Shown here piece by piece: positions 1 through 8,773 of a stretch of DNA of 64,000 nt. Made by a program: the position numbers and the translations under genes. Each line of letters starts with the position of its first letter. Within the stretch, counting starts at the first letter, position 1. This stretch comes from CAZFLD01 sp964519835 (GTDB lineage: Bacteria > Spirochaetota > Spirochaetia > DSM-27196 > CAZFLD01): contig CAZFLD010000005.1 of assembly GCA_964519835.1 (NCBI GenBank), positions 1 through 64,000 of the forward strand. The letters run 5' to 3'. Under the pieces are notes generated by a model. It did no database searches and was not told the DNA's origin. It saw only the letters and a list, made by a program, of their open reading frames with translations.

Positions 1-63
1 GGGCGGGTTGGCAGACAGAAATTTCCGTCGCGGACTGTGTTTACTGCCCGCTGCGGACGTGCT

Positions 64-207
64 CTACGGGCCCTCTGCGGAGCCGAGGGCGGGCGGCGCG
101 GAAGGCGGCCGTACCAGCGTCGGCGTTCGGTCGAGCTCTCCGGTGTACGCGCTGATAATCGTAAACAGGGCAAACAGGCATATAACTATGATCGCCAGCT
201 TCCTCAA
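64..207 (-). CDS. possible small secreted or membrane peptide, 47 aa
   Basis: A 47-codon reading frame begins at a TTG preceded by a purine-rich Shine-Dalgarno-like GGGGGAG four bases upstream and stops at TAG. The product starts with a basic MRKL followed by about 15 hydrophobic residues, like a signal peptide or membrane anchor, and ends in a Pro/Ala-rich tail. It lies about 50 bases downstream of the M23 peptidase on the same strand and could be its last operon gene. I do not recognise a family. The non-ATG start and short length leave real doubt. The remaining 63 bases to the window edge show nothing I can support. Confidence 0.35.
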   Translation of the reverse strand: MRKLAIIVICLFALFTIISAYTGELDRTPTLVRPPSAPPALGSAEGP

Positions 208-260
208 TGGTCTCCCCCTTTCCAAGCCACTATAGGTGTTATGTCCTGTTTAGCTGCATC

Positions 261-1478
261 CTAATGGAGATACTGCATTGGGTCTACAGCACGGCCGTTG
301 TTTTGCAGAATTCCAAAGTGGAGGTGGCTCCCCGTGCTGTAGCCGGTACTTCCCATAAGACCCACGCGGTCGCCCTGGCCGACATACTGCCCCGTGGACA
401 CGCTGGCTCGGTTCAGGTGTGCGTATAGCGACTGATATCCGTCTCCGGGGTGGCTAATAATAACAAAGTTTCCGTAGAGATTGCTCCACCCCACATGACT
501 TACGGTCCCGCTCCGCGAGGCGCCTATCGGCGTGTTTATGTCGTTGGCTATGTCGACGCCGTTGTGGTGCGTCCGACGACCGGTAAAAGGGTCGGCACGG
601 TACCCAAAGGCTGAGGTTATCCGACCGGAGACCGGCCATACAAACAGCGTTCCCAATATGGTCTGCTGCTCCACCTCGCTCATGGTAGCTTCGGGGATAA
701 ACAGCTCTTGGCCGACATAGATCGTAGCGTCGGCAAGATCATTGGCGTCGAGGATCGCGTTTACGCTGATACCGTGGCGAGTGGCGAGTCCGCTAAGGGT
801 CTCTCCTCTCTGGACGACGTAGGGCAGCCCATCGCGGTTTGGTATACGATACACGTCGCCGACACGCATACGGCGAACGTCTTCTATCTCCGGATTAAAA
901 GCTGCGATGGAGAACATGCTTACCCCGTAGGTGGCGGCCAGCTCGCTTAGCGTCTCCCCCACTCGAAGTGTGTGAGTTGTGAACTCCAGTCCCGCAAAGC
1001 GGGTTGGGTCAATATCGACAGGGCCACCGGTCCGACCGGCCCGGACGTCTTCCTGTAGTCGGTTCCGCATGATTTGATCGCTTGTCGCAAGATCCGGCAG
1101 GCGTACAGGACGGGAGAGCGTCGCAACCAAAGATCCCGGATACCCTTGTGTGCCGAGCCACAGGCTTACCACAACAAAAAACAGAATCGCGGCCAAAAAG
1201 ACCTGATTGTGAACAGGGACGTCGATGCCCGCCCAGAGCCCCCCGTCGATCGACAGCCTCCTCGTGCGGCCCGTGGTTCGCTCCCTTTTTTCGCTTGCCA
1301 GTGCCAAAAGTCCGGACGATCGAGCTACCGGGCGTCGTCGGGGGAAAGCCTTCCGACGGCGCGGCACACCTATGCCGCGAGTTTTGGTTGATACAGGCGG
1401 TGAGATAAGCACCGCGAGTTTGGGCGAGCCGTCCGCCCGTCGCTTGCTGACACGCTGATTCTTTATTAAGGTAACCAT
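261..1478 (-). CDS. LysM-domain M23 family metallopeptidase, membrane-anchored
   Basis: This 405-residue protein is predicted to cut or remodel peptidoglycan in the periplasm. It has a very basic, probably cytoplasmic N-terminus of about 90 residues, one membrane segment near residues 92-110, and two LysM repeats (about 165-215 and 220-265) containing RVGETLSELA and QRGETLSGLA. The C-terminal M23 (LytM/peptidase M23) domain at about 290-400 keeps the zinc and catalytic motifs HNGVDIA, the conserved YAH, and HLHFG. It diverges from lepB, and its ATG lies in the loop of an inverted repeat. No clear Shine-Dalgarno precedes the ATG, so the true start could be further in; the long basic leader is unusual. 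It could act in division or septum splitting, given the neighbouring ftsI. The family call is secure, the start less so. Confidence 0.9.
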   Translation of the reverse strand: MVTLIKNQRVSKRRADGSPKLAVLISPPVSTKTRGIGVPRRRKAFPRRRPVARSSGLLALASEKRERTTGRTRRLSIDGGLWAGIDVPVHNQVFLAAILFFVVVSLWLGTQGYPGSLVATLSRPVRLPDLATSDQIMRNRLQEDVRAGRTGGPVDIDPTRFAGLEFTTHTLRVGETLSELAATYGVSMFSIAAFNPEIEDVRRMRVGDVYRIPNRDGLPYVVQRGETLSGLATRHGISVNAILDANDLADATIYVGQELFIPEATMSEVEQQTILGTLFVWPVSGRITSAFGYRADPFTGRRTHHNGVDIANDINTPIGASRSGTVSHVGWSNLYGNFVIISHPGDGYQSLYAHLNRASVSTGQYVGQGDRVGLMGSTGYSTGSHLHFGILQNNGRAVDPMQYLH

Positions 1479-1488
1479 GTCTTAATAA
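1463..1488. repeat. 8-bp perfect inverted repeat across the M23 peptidase start codon
   Basis: TTATTAAG (1463-1470) and CTTAATAA (1481-1488) are exact inverted copies separated by 10 bases. The start codon of the minus-strand peptidase (CAT on plus, 1476-1478) sits in the spacer, and the element lies in the 40-base divergent region before lepB. It could be an operator for both genes or, in the peptidase mRNA, a hairpin presenting the AUG in its loop. Both roles are inferred from position only. Confidence 0.5.
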
Positions 1489-1518
1489 GGGTATCGACAT
1501 GAGCGGGAGTGCGTTTTA

Positions 1519-2043
1519 GTGCTTTCCACGAATCGGAAGGTACGGGAGGGGAAGCGCAACCGTGGGTCGCCGCTGCCGGCATTTATCGCCGGCGCCACAT
1601 TTGTTGTTCTCCTACGTTTTTTTGTTATAGAACCCGTTACCGTCAGCAGCACGTCCATGTATCCGCTTTTGGACAACGGTCAAACCGCATGGGTATTCCG
1701 TGCAGCGTACGGTTTGCGGCTGCCCTTCTCCACCCATGCCGTACTCCATTGGGGTAGAGCTCGGCGGGGTGACGTTGTCCTGTTTCGCCGGCCGGACACC
1801 GGCTCTATGGCGATCAAACGAGTGCTTGGAATAGCCGACGATATAGTTAGGGTCGTTGGGGACACCGTGACCGTTAACGGCGAAGCGTTGGTTTCATCGT
1901 ACTCCCTCGATCACCTTTCAAGTGGCCGCATACCAAGCGGGCACGTATTCCTGGCCGGCGACAACCGTAACAATTCGGTTGATTCCCGGCATTATGGTCT
2001 GTTGCCGGAGTCGCGAATTATTGGCCGAATCATCGAACCCTGA
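1519..2043 (+). CDS. lepB: signal peptidase I (S26 family)
   Basis: This membrane-anchored serine protease removes signal peptides from exported proteins. The 174 residues include an N-terminal hydrophobic anchor (about 21-37), the catalytic serine in SSTSMYPLL, the general-base lysine in MAIKRVLG, and the family box GDNRNNSVDSRHYG near the C-terminus. The chosen start is GTG with GGGAG ten bases upstream. It is short for the family but has all catalytic boxes. It probably leads an operon with ftsI and the DUF115 gene, since the ftsI start lies inside its 3' end. Confidence 0.93.
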   Translation: MLSTNRKVREGKRNRGSPLPAFIAGATFVVLLRFFVIEPVTVSSTSMYPLLDNGQTAWVFRAAYGLRLPFSTHAVLHWGRARRGDVVLFRRPDTGSMAIKRVLGIADDIVRVVGDTVTVNGEALVSSYSLDHLSSGRIPSGHVFLAGDNRNNSVDSRHYGLLPESRIIGRIIEP

Positions 2044-3922
2044 ACAGGCCGCCCTGACACGGCGGACCAATCGACGATTTATCGTAGTACTCGTAATCCT
2101 CGGCGCCCTCGCCCTTGTGGTGGTTGTGCGCTTTGCCGGCTTGATGCTCGGCGACCCACAGGACGAGCGGATTGTCGGTACGCCCGACGTTGAACGGGGC
2201 GCCATTCTCGATAGGAACGGAAGGATACTCGCAATCCAGACACAGCTCTATACCGTGTCCGCGTGGATACCAAATGTGACGGATCCGGAAGACACCGCGG
2301 GAATTCTTGCTTCGGTGCTCGGACTGGACGGTCCGGCACTTCTCGAACGAATTCAAAACGGCCGGGGACATCTTGTGATCAAGCGAGGCGCGGGGCCTAC
2401 AGAGATTCAGAGGCTACGCGAGGAGGCCGGCGGGGATCGACTCGCCGGCGTCTCCGTGTCCCCTCAGTCCAGCCGAACCTATCCCGAGCGGGAGCTCGCA
2501 GCCCACGTTGTGGGATTCGTGGGCGTAGACAATGTCGGCCTCGACGGCATCGAGTACACGCTCGACCCCGAGCTTTCTCCGCCTCCATCACCGCAGTTGG
2601 CGGGTCGCTCCCCTACCGGTGACACGGTATACGGAAACCAGGTTTTCTTGACTATCGACATCAACATTCAGAACCGGTTGCGTCGCATGGCGATGGACCG
2701 CCTCGAACAGTACCGGGCCGATGCGGTTATGCTTTTGGCGATGGACGCGGGGAACGGCGAGATTCTTGGTTACGTGTCGGTTCCAGACTACGATCCTAAC
2801 ACCTTTGCGTCCTACGACCCCAACCAACGTCGCAACCGGCCGATCTCCACCATCTACGAACCGGGCTCCGTATTCAAGATCTACAGCATAGCCTCTATTC
2901 TTGCTCTTGGGGGCATCGGCAACGGGTCGCTATTCGAGACCAACGGCATCTACGAATCGATCGACCCACCAATTCGTGACTTGGGAAACTACGGCACTAT
3001 CTCCACCGGGGGCATTATCAAGTATTCTAGCAACGTAGGCGCCGCTTATGCGTCCGACACGGTAGAAGCCGAGCCCTTCTACCAGATGCTTCGCGCTTTT
3101 GGTTTTGGTTCCCAAACCGGGCTATCACTCAACGGTGAAGAAAACGGAATCCTTCAGCCAACAAGCGGGTGGAGCATCCGCACAAAGCCGACGGTCGCCT
3201 TCGGGCAAGAAATCGGAGTTACGGCGATGCAGATGATCACAGCGGCAACCGTGCTCTCAAACGACGGTATGCTTATCGAGCCCCAGATTATTGACAAGAT
3301 AACATCACCGGAGGGAAGAACCGTTCACGACTACAACCGCACTCCCGTCCGTCAGGTGATCCCGTCGGAGGTGGCGGACCTTATGCTTCGCTACATGTAC
3401 GAGGCCACCCTACGCGACGGGACCGCTCGACGCGCCGCGGTAGAGGGCATCAACGTTTCCGCAAAAACGGGGACCGCTCAGATGGTAGATCCCAACACCG
3501 GGACCTACTCACCAGATGCATTTGTGGCGTCCACGCTCGCAATATTCCCCACGGAGGCCCCGGAACTAATTGTCTACGCGGTGATTCTGAGACCCCGCGG
3601 TGACGAATACTACGGCGGCCGCATCGCGGCTCCATTAGTGAGCGAGATTGTTGAGTACCTTGCGGACTACATGAGCGTGGGTGTCGACACCGACCGCGTT
3701 GTCGAGCGCCCGGGCAGACTTCAGGTAACCATTCCCGCAACGCCTCGCATCGAGACGTCCATGCCCGATTTTACCGGATACTCGAAACGATCCCTTGTTC
3801 CCCTGCTCGCGCGGGAGGACCTGGTGATCCGAATACAAGGTGACGGCTGGGTCGTAGACCAAGATCCTCCGCCGGGCACCACCGTCGAATCCGGAAGCGT
3901 GATCACGTTCCGGCTGGAGTAG
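2021..3922 (+). CDS. ftsI: penicillin-binding protein (FtsI/PBP2B-like transpeptidase) with C-terminal PASTA domain
   Basis: This class B penicillin-binding protein is predicted to crosslink septal peptidoglycan. From the chosen TTG start (GGAG ten bases upstream, 23-base overlap with lepB) it is 633 residues; the reading frame is open further upstream, but that would overlap lepB by over 120 bases. It has one membrane segment (about 20-42), a PBP dimerisation region beginning at VERGAILDRNG, and a transpeptidase domain with SVFK (active Ser about 283), the SSN triad (about 336-338) and KTGT (about 482). A single PASTA domain fills the last 60 residues (MPDFTG at its start). Coupling to lepB suggests a cell-envelope operon. 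Confidence 0.93.
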   Translation: MAESSNPEQAALTRRTNRRFIVVLVILGALALVVVVRFAGLMLGDPQDERIVGTPDVERGAILDRNGRILAIQTQLYTVSAWIPNVTDPEDTAGILASVLGLDGPALLERIQNGRGHLVIKRGAGPTEIQRLREEAGGDRLAGVSVSPQSSRTYPERELAAHVVGFVGVDNVGLDGIEYTLDPELSPPPSPQLAGRSPTGDTVYGNQVFLTIDINIQNRLRRMAMDRLEQYRADAVMLLAMDAGNGEILGYVSVPDYDPNTFASYDPNQRRNRPISTIYEPGSVFKIYSIASILALGGIGNGSLFETNGIYESIDPPIRDLGNYGTISTGGIIKYSSNVGAAYASDTVEAEPFYQMLRAFGFGSQTGLSLNGEENGILQPTSGWSIRTKPTVAFGQEIGVTAMQMITAATVLSNDGMLIEPQIIDKITSPEGRTVHDYNRTPVRQVIPSEVADLMLRYMYEATLRDGTARRAAVEGINVSAKTGTAQMVDPNTGTYSPDAFVASTLAIFPTEAPELIVYAVILRPRGDEYYGGRIAAPLVSEIVEYLADYMSVGVDTDRVVERPGRLQVTIPATPRIETSMPDFTGYSKRSLVPLLAREDLVIRIQGDGWVVDQDPPPGTTVESGSVITFRLE

Positions 3923-3927
3923 GAACG

Positions 3928-6030
3928 GTGCAACAGCCGTCACGGAACGTGTCTACGTCACGGATTGATCCGGCCACGTATCGAGCAAACTACGCGGCGC
4001 TGGAGGCTGCTTTTCCCGAGCTCATAGACGATCTTCCTATGCCCGGCACAGAGGCCGCTTTGGACGGATCACTCGGCGAAGGCGGTGCCTCGGAGTACGA
4101 GTGCATCGATGCGCGCAACGGCAGCCCCACGCTTCGCTTGCGAGGGGTCATGGTTCACAGCGCCTACGATCCCGAACGCGAAGCCAAGCGCATCGTGGAC
4201 ACGCCGGATCTGCACGACGCACTCTGTATCGCTTTCTACGGTTGCGGGTATGGCTACCACATTGCCGCGGCGGCGGCCATTAACCCCGACGCCCAGCTAC
4301 TTGTCATCGAACCCGACGCGGAGCTCTTTGTCCTCTGCCTCCGGATGCAAAACCTCTCACGACTGATTGCATCCGGGAGGGTGAGCGTTGCGTTGGGCGC
4401 CGGGCCGGAAGCGGTTATTGCCCTCCTCGGCTCGTTTTCCTCCTCCGAGCTGGCAATTGTTAGAATCAAAGCCCTTTATCATTGCCGCCCCGACTACTGG
4501 GATGCACTGGACCAAGCGTTTATGTCCCTGGCCCGGAGAGACGAGACCAATGCCGCGACCCTCGCGCGTTTTGGCCGTCGCTGGACCAAGAACCTCATTC
4601 GCAATCTGCCGGCACCGCTGACTGCGCCGACGGTGGAGGCGTTCCAACGTGCGTTTGCCGGAGTGCCGGTCTTATTGGCGGCTGCCGGTCCCGGGCTCCA
4701 CGAGGTGGCGGAACACCTCGAGGCTCTCTACCGGCGCTGTGTTCTTGTTGCGGTCGACACCGCTCTTCCATACCTTCTCGAGCGGGGCGTCGATCCGGAC
4801 TTTGTGGTTGTCGTCGATCCCCAGTACTGGAACTCGCGCCACCTCGATTACTGTGGGGCCTCCAACTCCGTTGTGATCACCGAATCCTCCACCTATCCGC
4901 GGAGCCTGAGGCTTTTGTCCGGCGTGAAGGCTTTTGCCGGCTCGCTCTTTCCCCTCGGGAAATATCTGGAGGAACGAGTTGCTCCTCGCAGCAAGCTTGG
5001 TGCCGGCGGTTCTGTCGCGACTTCCGCCTGGGACTTCGCAAAGCAGATCGGCGCCTCCACCGTGTACTGCGCGGGACTCGACTTAGGCTTCCCGGGCTAT
5101 CAAACCCACGTGCCCGGCTCCCTCTACGAGCGGTACTTTCGACTGCGTGCATCACGGACCTTGCCCATGGAGACGGGTCAGTTTTCGTTTTTTTACTCCG
5201 GGCAGGTGACCTACAAAAAGTCGGCGAGTGGTCGAGCCGTCCCGACCGATGCCCGCATGGCGGTCTATGTATTTTGGTTCCAGATGCAGCTCGCGGCCGG
5301 TGATGCGCCACCGACCTTTACGCTGTCGGAGAACTCCCTTGCCGTTCCGGGTATGCGGTACGTTTCGCCGCCCGAGCTTGATGACTTGCCGGACCGGCGA
5401 GATGAAATCAACCGGACGGTGTCGTCATTGCGCGCACAAGTACGAGCACAAGTACGAGCAAAAGCAAAAGACACGCCAAAAGCGGCAAAGCCGACAAAGG
5501 CGCCAACGGCAAAAGAGGCAACGCGTGACCGAGCCGGCAGCATTTTTCAGGCACTCTATTCGGCGAAGCGGGCGCTCGAACGCATCGGCGGTCTTGCGCG
5601 CGACGGGTTGCGGTTGGTTGGGGTGGCTGAGGACATCGCAGCCGGCAGGCATGTAAGCACAGCCCCCGAACTCGACTCGGGCGCCGCATTTGGCGGCGAA
5701 CCGGGCAACAAAACGGCGGACATGCACGCGATCCTGACCGCACTGGATCGGGTGGACACACAAATCGCCCGCGATGAGACACGACACATCGCGGCTTTTC
5801 TAGCATCAGCCGCAATCCATGACGTTGCCTCACCGTCGGCGAGCCAGGATGGCACCGCGGACACCACTAAGGTTCTGGCGCGATCTCGGCAACTCTACCA
5901 AGCACTTGTCTCCTCCGTCGAGGATCATCTTATACTCTTGGCTCATGCTCTTGACGCCCATACTCTTGACGACCGACAACGCGAACAGAGGTCGGCTCAC
6001 GGATACATCCCCAGTAAGCCAGAGATATGA
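3928..6030 (+). CDS. DUF115 / MptE-like protein (motility-associated glycosyltransferase family)
   Basis: This 700-residue protein starts at GTG five bases after ftsI ends. The region around residues 130-150 (LVIEPDAELF) and the core block with VLLAAAGPGLHEV, VAVDTALPYLLERGV and FVVVVDPQYW match the DUF115 (6-hydroxymethylpterin pyrophosphokinase MptE-like) domain. In many bacteria that domain sits in Maf-type flagellin glycosyltransferases. The GAGGSVATSAWDFA and YCAGLDLGF stretches fit the same domain. After about residue 490 come a Lys/Ala/Thr-rich linker with a short tandem repeat and a variable tail. No flagellin gene is nearby, so the acceptor is unknown; a role in flagellar or surface glycosylation is inferred from the family. 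Confidence 0.8.
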   Translation: MQQPSRNVSTSRIDPATYRANYAALEAAFPELIDDLPMPGTEAALDGSLGEGGASEYECIDARNGSPTLRLRGVMVHSAYDPEREAKRIVDTPDLHDALCIAFYGCGYGYHIAAAAAINPDAQLLVIEPDAELFVLCLRMQNLSRLIASGRVSVALGAGPEAVIALLGSFSSSELAIVRIKALYHCRPDYWDALDQAFMSLARRDETNAATLARFGRRWTKNLIRNLPAPLTAPTVEAFQRAFAGVPVLLAAAGPGLHEVAEHLEALYRRCVLVAVDTALPYLLERGVDPDFVVVVDPQYWNSRHLDYCGASNSVVITESSTYPRSLRLLSGVKAFAGSLFPLGKYLEERVAPRSKLGAGGSVATSAWDFAKQIGASTVYCAGLDLGFPGYQTHVPGSLYERYFRLRASRTLPMETGQFSFFYSGQVTYKKSASGRAVPTDARMAVYVFWFQMQLAAGDAPPTFTLSENSLAVPGMRYVSPPELDDLPDRRDEINRTVSSLRAQVRAQVRAKAKDTPKAAKPTKAPTAKEATRDRAGSIFQALYSAKRALERIGGLARDGLRLVGVAEDIAAGRHVSTAPELDSGAAFGGEPGNKTADMHAILTALDRVDTQIARDETRHIAAFLASAAIHDVASPSASQDGTADTTKVLARSRQLYQALVSSVEDHLILLAHALDAHTLDDRQREQRSAHGYIPSKPEI
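5434..5457 (+). repeat. 12-bp tandem repeat (two copies) inside the DUF115 gene
   Basis: The 12-base unit GCACAAGTACGA occurs twice in tandem and encodes AQVR-AQVR at the start of a Lys/Ala/Thr-rich linker. It keeps the reading frame, so it probably reflects slippage in a disordered linker. Confidence 0.8.
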
Positions 6031-6108
6031 CCTCCGCCCCCGGTGCTTCAAGTTTTTGGCGCCGCCGGCCGATATTGTAACAAGTAGCGTAAGCTGCACT
6101 TTCTTTCC

Positions 6109-6153
6109 AGAAACGGTATGCATTCGACGTCCAGGCATACCGTTTCTTTTTTT
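6109..6153 (+). terminator. strong intrinsic terminator after lepB-ftsI-DUF115
   Basis: A perfect 13-bp stem (6109-6121 with 6135-6147), a 13-base loop and a run of seven T (6147-6153) follow the DUF115 stop by about 80 bases on the plus strand. There is no matching A-run on the left, so it serves only plus-strand transcription. The rest of 6031-6171 holds no gene I can support. Confidence 0.93.
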
Positions 6154-6171
6154 ATCCCCGCCGGCAGACTC

Positions 6172-8178
6172 CTATCCCCTTCGCTCCAGTTCTTCTTCGG
6201 CTGCGGCGTATGGCAAAACCAACTCAACCTCTGCGTCGGCAACCCCGGAACTATAGAAGCCTTGCTTTCGCCGATCCACAACAACCGACTCGTCTCCTAT
6301 AACGTTTGCTACCATAACAACAAGCGGCAATCCTCCAAAACGAAGGGCGAGACCGGCGGCCCCCACCTCGAGCTCAGAAGCCGACGTGATCACACCAGAT
6401 ACGCGGTAGACCGGCAGAAGCTCCCCGCCCAGGCGGTAGAACACCCTATCCTCCTGATCCACCGCTGTGGTTCTTCGATTCAAGAGAACCTTCTCGGTCA
6501 CAATGGAGGCCGGAAAGCCGATCAGGCGGTCGTCGTCCTTGCAGGTCACCACGGAAGTCAGCCGCAAGTTGGACGGAACTCTTATCACAAACTCAAGGCC
6601 CTTCCCCGGGCGGTTTTCCATATTCACCGTGCCGGAAAGAACCTCCTCCACCGCGTGCCGAACCACGTCCAGGCCAACGCCTCGACCGGACCGCCCACTT
6701 CCGGAATCAACCGCGCCCGTAGTGTACCCGGCCGCCGACACCCGGTCGAAGGTATCCCCGTCGGATTCGTCAGGCTGTTCACGGGCAATACCACGGCCGT
6801 CGTCCGAAACGGTTATCGTCAGACGACCACCATCAAGACCACCCACCATACGCACACGGGCCTCGGTGCTTTTGCCGGCGCGCTGCCGCTCCTCGGCAGA
6901 CTCGATCCCGTGGTCGAGGGAGTTTCTGATCAGGTGAAACAAAACGTCCGTGAGAATACGCCCGACGTGCACATCGACAAACGCGCTGGTACTGTGTGCG
7001 TCGAATACAACGGGCACGGCTGACCGCTCGGCCAACCTTTTGGCGGGACTGATGATCTCGGAAAAAAGTGCGCGCAAGGGCACGCGCGCGGCTCCCTTGA
7101 CCGTCTTGTCTATCTCCGTGGCGAGGCGCGCAAGAATCTTCATGCCGCGGCGTCGAGACTTATTATCGACGGTACCGTCGGAGATCGAAACGATCTCGTC
7201 GACAGCAACAGTAAGCTGTCGCACCAGCTCCGTCGCAAAAAGACCAAGACGCTCGTAGCGCCCCGACGAGAGCTGCAAGCTCATCGCCCGCCGATCATGG
7301 TCCACGACGTGCTCTGCGTCGGCGTCAGCGAGCACGGTTTCCGCGGAGACCGGCGTGACGGCAAGGTGAGCTATCTCATCGACGTTGGTGGCCTCGTATA
7401 CGACATTCTCGTCTTCCGTTGTAGAAAACAAACACTCGAAACTCCGAACTCTGCCGGTCTGCAGCCTTGCGGTATCGGGGAAGATTTTGATGACGTTTAC
7501 TTGTTGCTCCAAGTTGTTTATCACCAGGTATATACGAGCAAACGGCATGCTGGAATCGGCTGAGATAGAACAAGACAGATAATAAAGCGTTTCGCCACGA
7601 TCCGCCGCATCGGTAACCAGGCTTCGTTCGAAGGGAGAGAGCCTCATGAGCCCCGACGACTGGTCCGGAAGGTCGGGTGTAGAAACATACTCAACATGCC
7701 CCACTTCCTCTGTTCCCGTTTCGAAGCCCTCATCGCCCTCCGCCCCACGGCCCATAGGCGTCGGCGTTGATAGGAGCGTCCCAGGAACCGCATCACCGTC
7801 ATCAACCGCGGCGCCGGACCCAGTCTTGTCGTCTTCGAACGTTTCAGGCTGCTCAGGCCCCGCCGTAAAGGCCGACTCGATCTCCACAAAGGCGGCAGTT
7901 GCCTCGTCTAAGCTCTCGGCATTAAAGTCCTCGGGAGAACGGCGCAGCCGATTGAGGGCTCCCTCAACCGCGTTCGCCTTGGATGCAAGATCATCGAAAC
8001 CCAGGAACGCCGCCTCCGACTTGACCGAATGGGCATGTCGAAACGCCGAGGCTATGACCGAGTCGTCGTAACCGCGTTCGTGGAGCCGCTTGAACAACTC
8101 ACCCAAGGAATCGACCATCTTGCGGCCTTCCTCCTGAAACATGGCGACAAGCGTTTTATCGTGTTTGGTCTTTTCCAT
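6172..8178 (-). CDS. CheA-like hybrid-domain histidine kinase (HPt, HATPase, CheW-like)
   Basis: This 668-residue protein has the CheA order. An N-terminal HPt domain has the phospho-accepting histidine at about residue 50 in AHSVKSEAAFLGF. A region near 197-275 resembles a P2 response-regulator-binding domain. A helical dimerisation part lies near 300-385. The kinase domain carries HLIRNSLDHG (N box, about 415-424), DDGRG (about 459-463) and GRGVGLDVV (about 499-507). A CheW-like P5 domain runs from about 535 to the end. It would phosphorylate a CheY-like partner and couple to a receptor through P5. No receptor, CheW, CheY or CheB gene is nearby; it is the last gene of an operon with chaperone-like proteins and overlaps the J-domain gene by 23 bases. 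The HPt histidine is followed by SVK-SE rather than the usual LKG. It may not be the main chemotaxis kinase. Confidence 0.88.
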   Translation of the reverse strand: MEKTKHDKTLVAMFQEEGRKMVDSLGELFKRLHERGYDDSVIASAFRHAHSVKSEAAFLGFDDLASKANAVEGALNRLRRSPEDFNAESLDEATAAFVEIESAFTAGPEQPETFEDDKTGSGAAVDDGDAVPGTLLSTPTPMGRGAEGDEGFETGTEEVGHVEYVSTPDLPDQSSGLMRLSPFERSLVTDAADRGETLYYLSCSISADSSMPFARIYLVINNLEQQVNVIKIFPDTARLQTGRVRSFECLFSTTEDENVVYEATNVDEIAHLAVTPVSAETVLADADAEHVVDHDRRAMSLQLSSGRYERLGLFATELVRQLTVAVDEIVSISDGTVDNKSRRRGMKILARLATEIDKTVKGAARVPLRALFSEIISPAKRLAERSAVPVVFDAHSTSAFVDVHVGRILTDVLFHLIRNSLDHGIESAEERQRAGKSTEARVRMVGGLDGGRLTITVSDDGRGIAREQPDESDGDTFDRVSAAGYTTGAVDSGSGRSGRGVGLDVVRHAVEEVLSGTVNMENRPGKGLEFVIRVPSNLRLTSVVTCKDDDRLIGFPASIVTEKVLLNRRTTAVDQEDRVFYRLGGELLPVYRVSGVITSASELEVGAAGLALRFGGLPLVVMVANVIGDESVVVDRRKQGFYSSGVADAEVELVLPYAAAEEELERRG

Positions 8179-8773
8179 TCTGTTGCTCCTTTGCTGCTTC
8201 CGACGCGGTGCGCACTAGCTCGATATACAACCGTAGACAGATCCGCTTAACATCTTTGTCGTCGTCTTTTAGCCCGATCCTAATCACGTCGGTAAACACG
8301 CTAAGGTTCTTGGAATTCCGGATGTTCTCCACAACAGCTCGACGAACAAAAGGGCTCCCGTGGCTAAGAAGCCGGAAAAACTGCGGAGCCACGTCTTCCG
8401 GGCCGATCACTCCACAGGCCTGGATCGAAGCAACCACTACCGACTCATCACCATCGGAGAGCCCATGTCGGAGGTACATAAGTGCCGCCTTGCGTTTTGC
8501 CTTTCCCAAGAGCCTCGCCGCTCGTGCTCGCGCATGAGGATCACGATCCCGCATAAGGCGGCTGCCGAGCTCCATGACCGTCGGCGTTGCCGTAGAGGCG
8601 ACAAGCGCTTTGTATGCGTCAACAACAGCCGCGAGGCGGCGGTGGGCTTCTGCTCCGTCCTGGCCCGACACGTCCGGGTGATAGCGTTTGGCAAGACGGC
8701 GGTAGGCGGCACGTATTGCCTCGGGGCCGGCCCCCGGACTGAGCTCAAGTGTCTTGTAGTGATCCCGGTGCAT
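8156..8773 (-). CDS. J-domain protein with C-terminal HEAT-like repeats
   Basis: The first 60 or so of 205 residues form a J domain with the invariant HPD at residues 32-34 (YHPDVSG), the motif that stimulates Hsp70 ATPases. No G/F region, zinc fingers or DnaJ C-terminal domain follow. The rest is helical repeats resembling HEAT/PBS-lyase repeats, visible as the periodic segments DPHARARAARLLGKA, DESVVVASIQACGVIG, SPFVRRAVVENIRNS and DKDVKRICLRLYIEL. It is thus a class C-type J protein with a protein-binding scaffold. It overlaps the Hsp70-SBD gene by 29 bases and the CheA-like gene by 23, so the three are almost certainly translated together. The substrate is unknown. Confidence 0.85.
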   Translation of the reverse strand: MHRDHYKTLELSPGAGPEAIRAAYRRLAKRYHPDVSGQDGAEAHRRLAAVVDAYKALVASTATPTVMELGSRLMRDRDPHARARAARLLGKAKRKAALMYLRHGLSDGDESVVVASIQACGVIGPEDVAPQFFRLLSHGSPFVRRAVVENIRNSKNLSVFTDVIRIGLKDDDKDVKRICLRLYIELVRTASEAAKEQQNGKDQTR

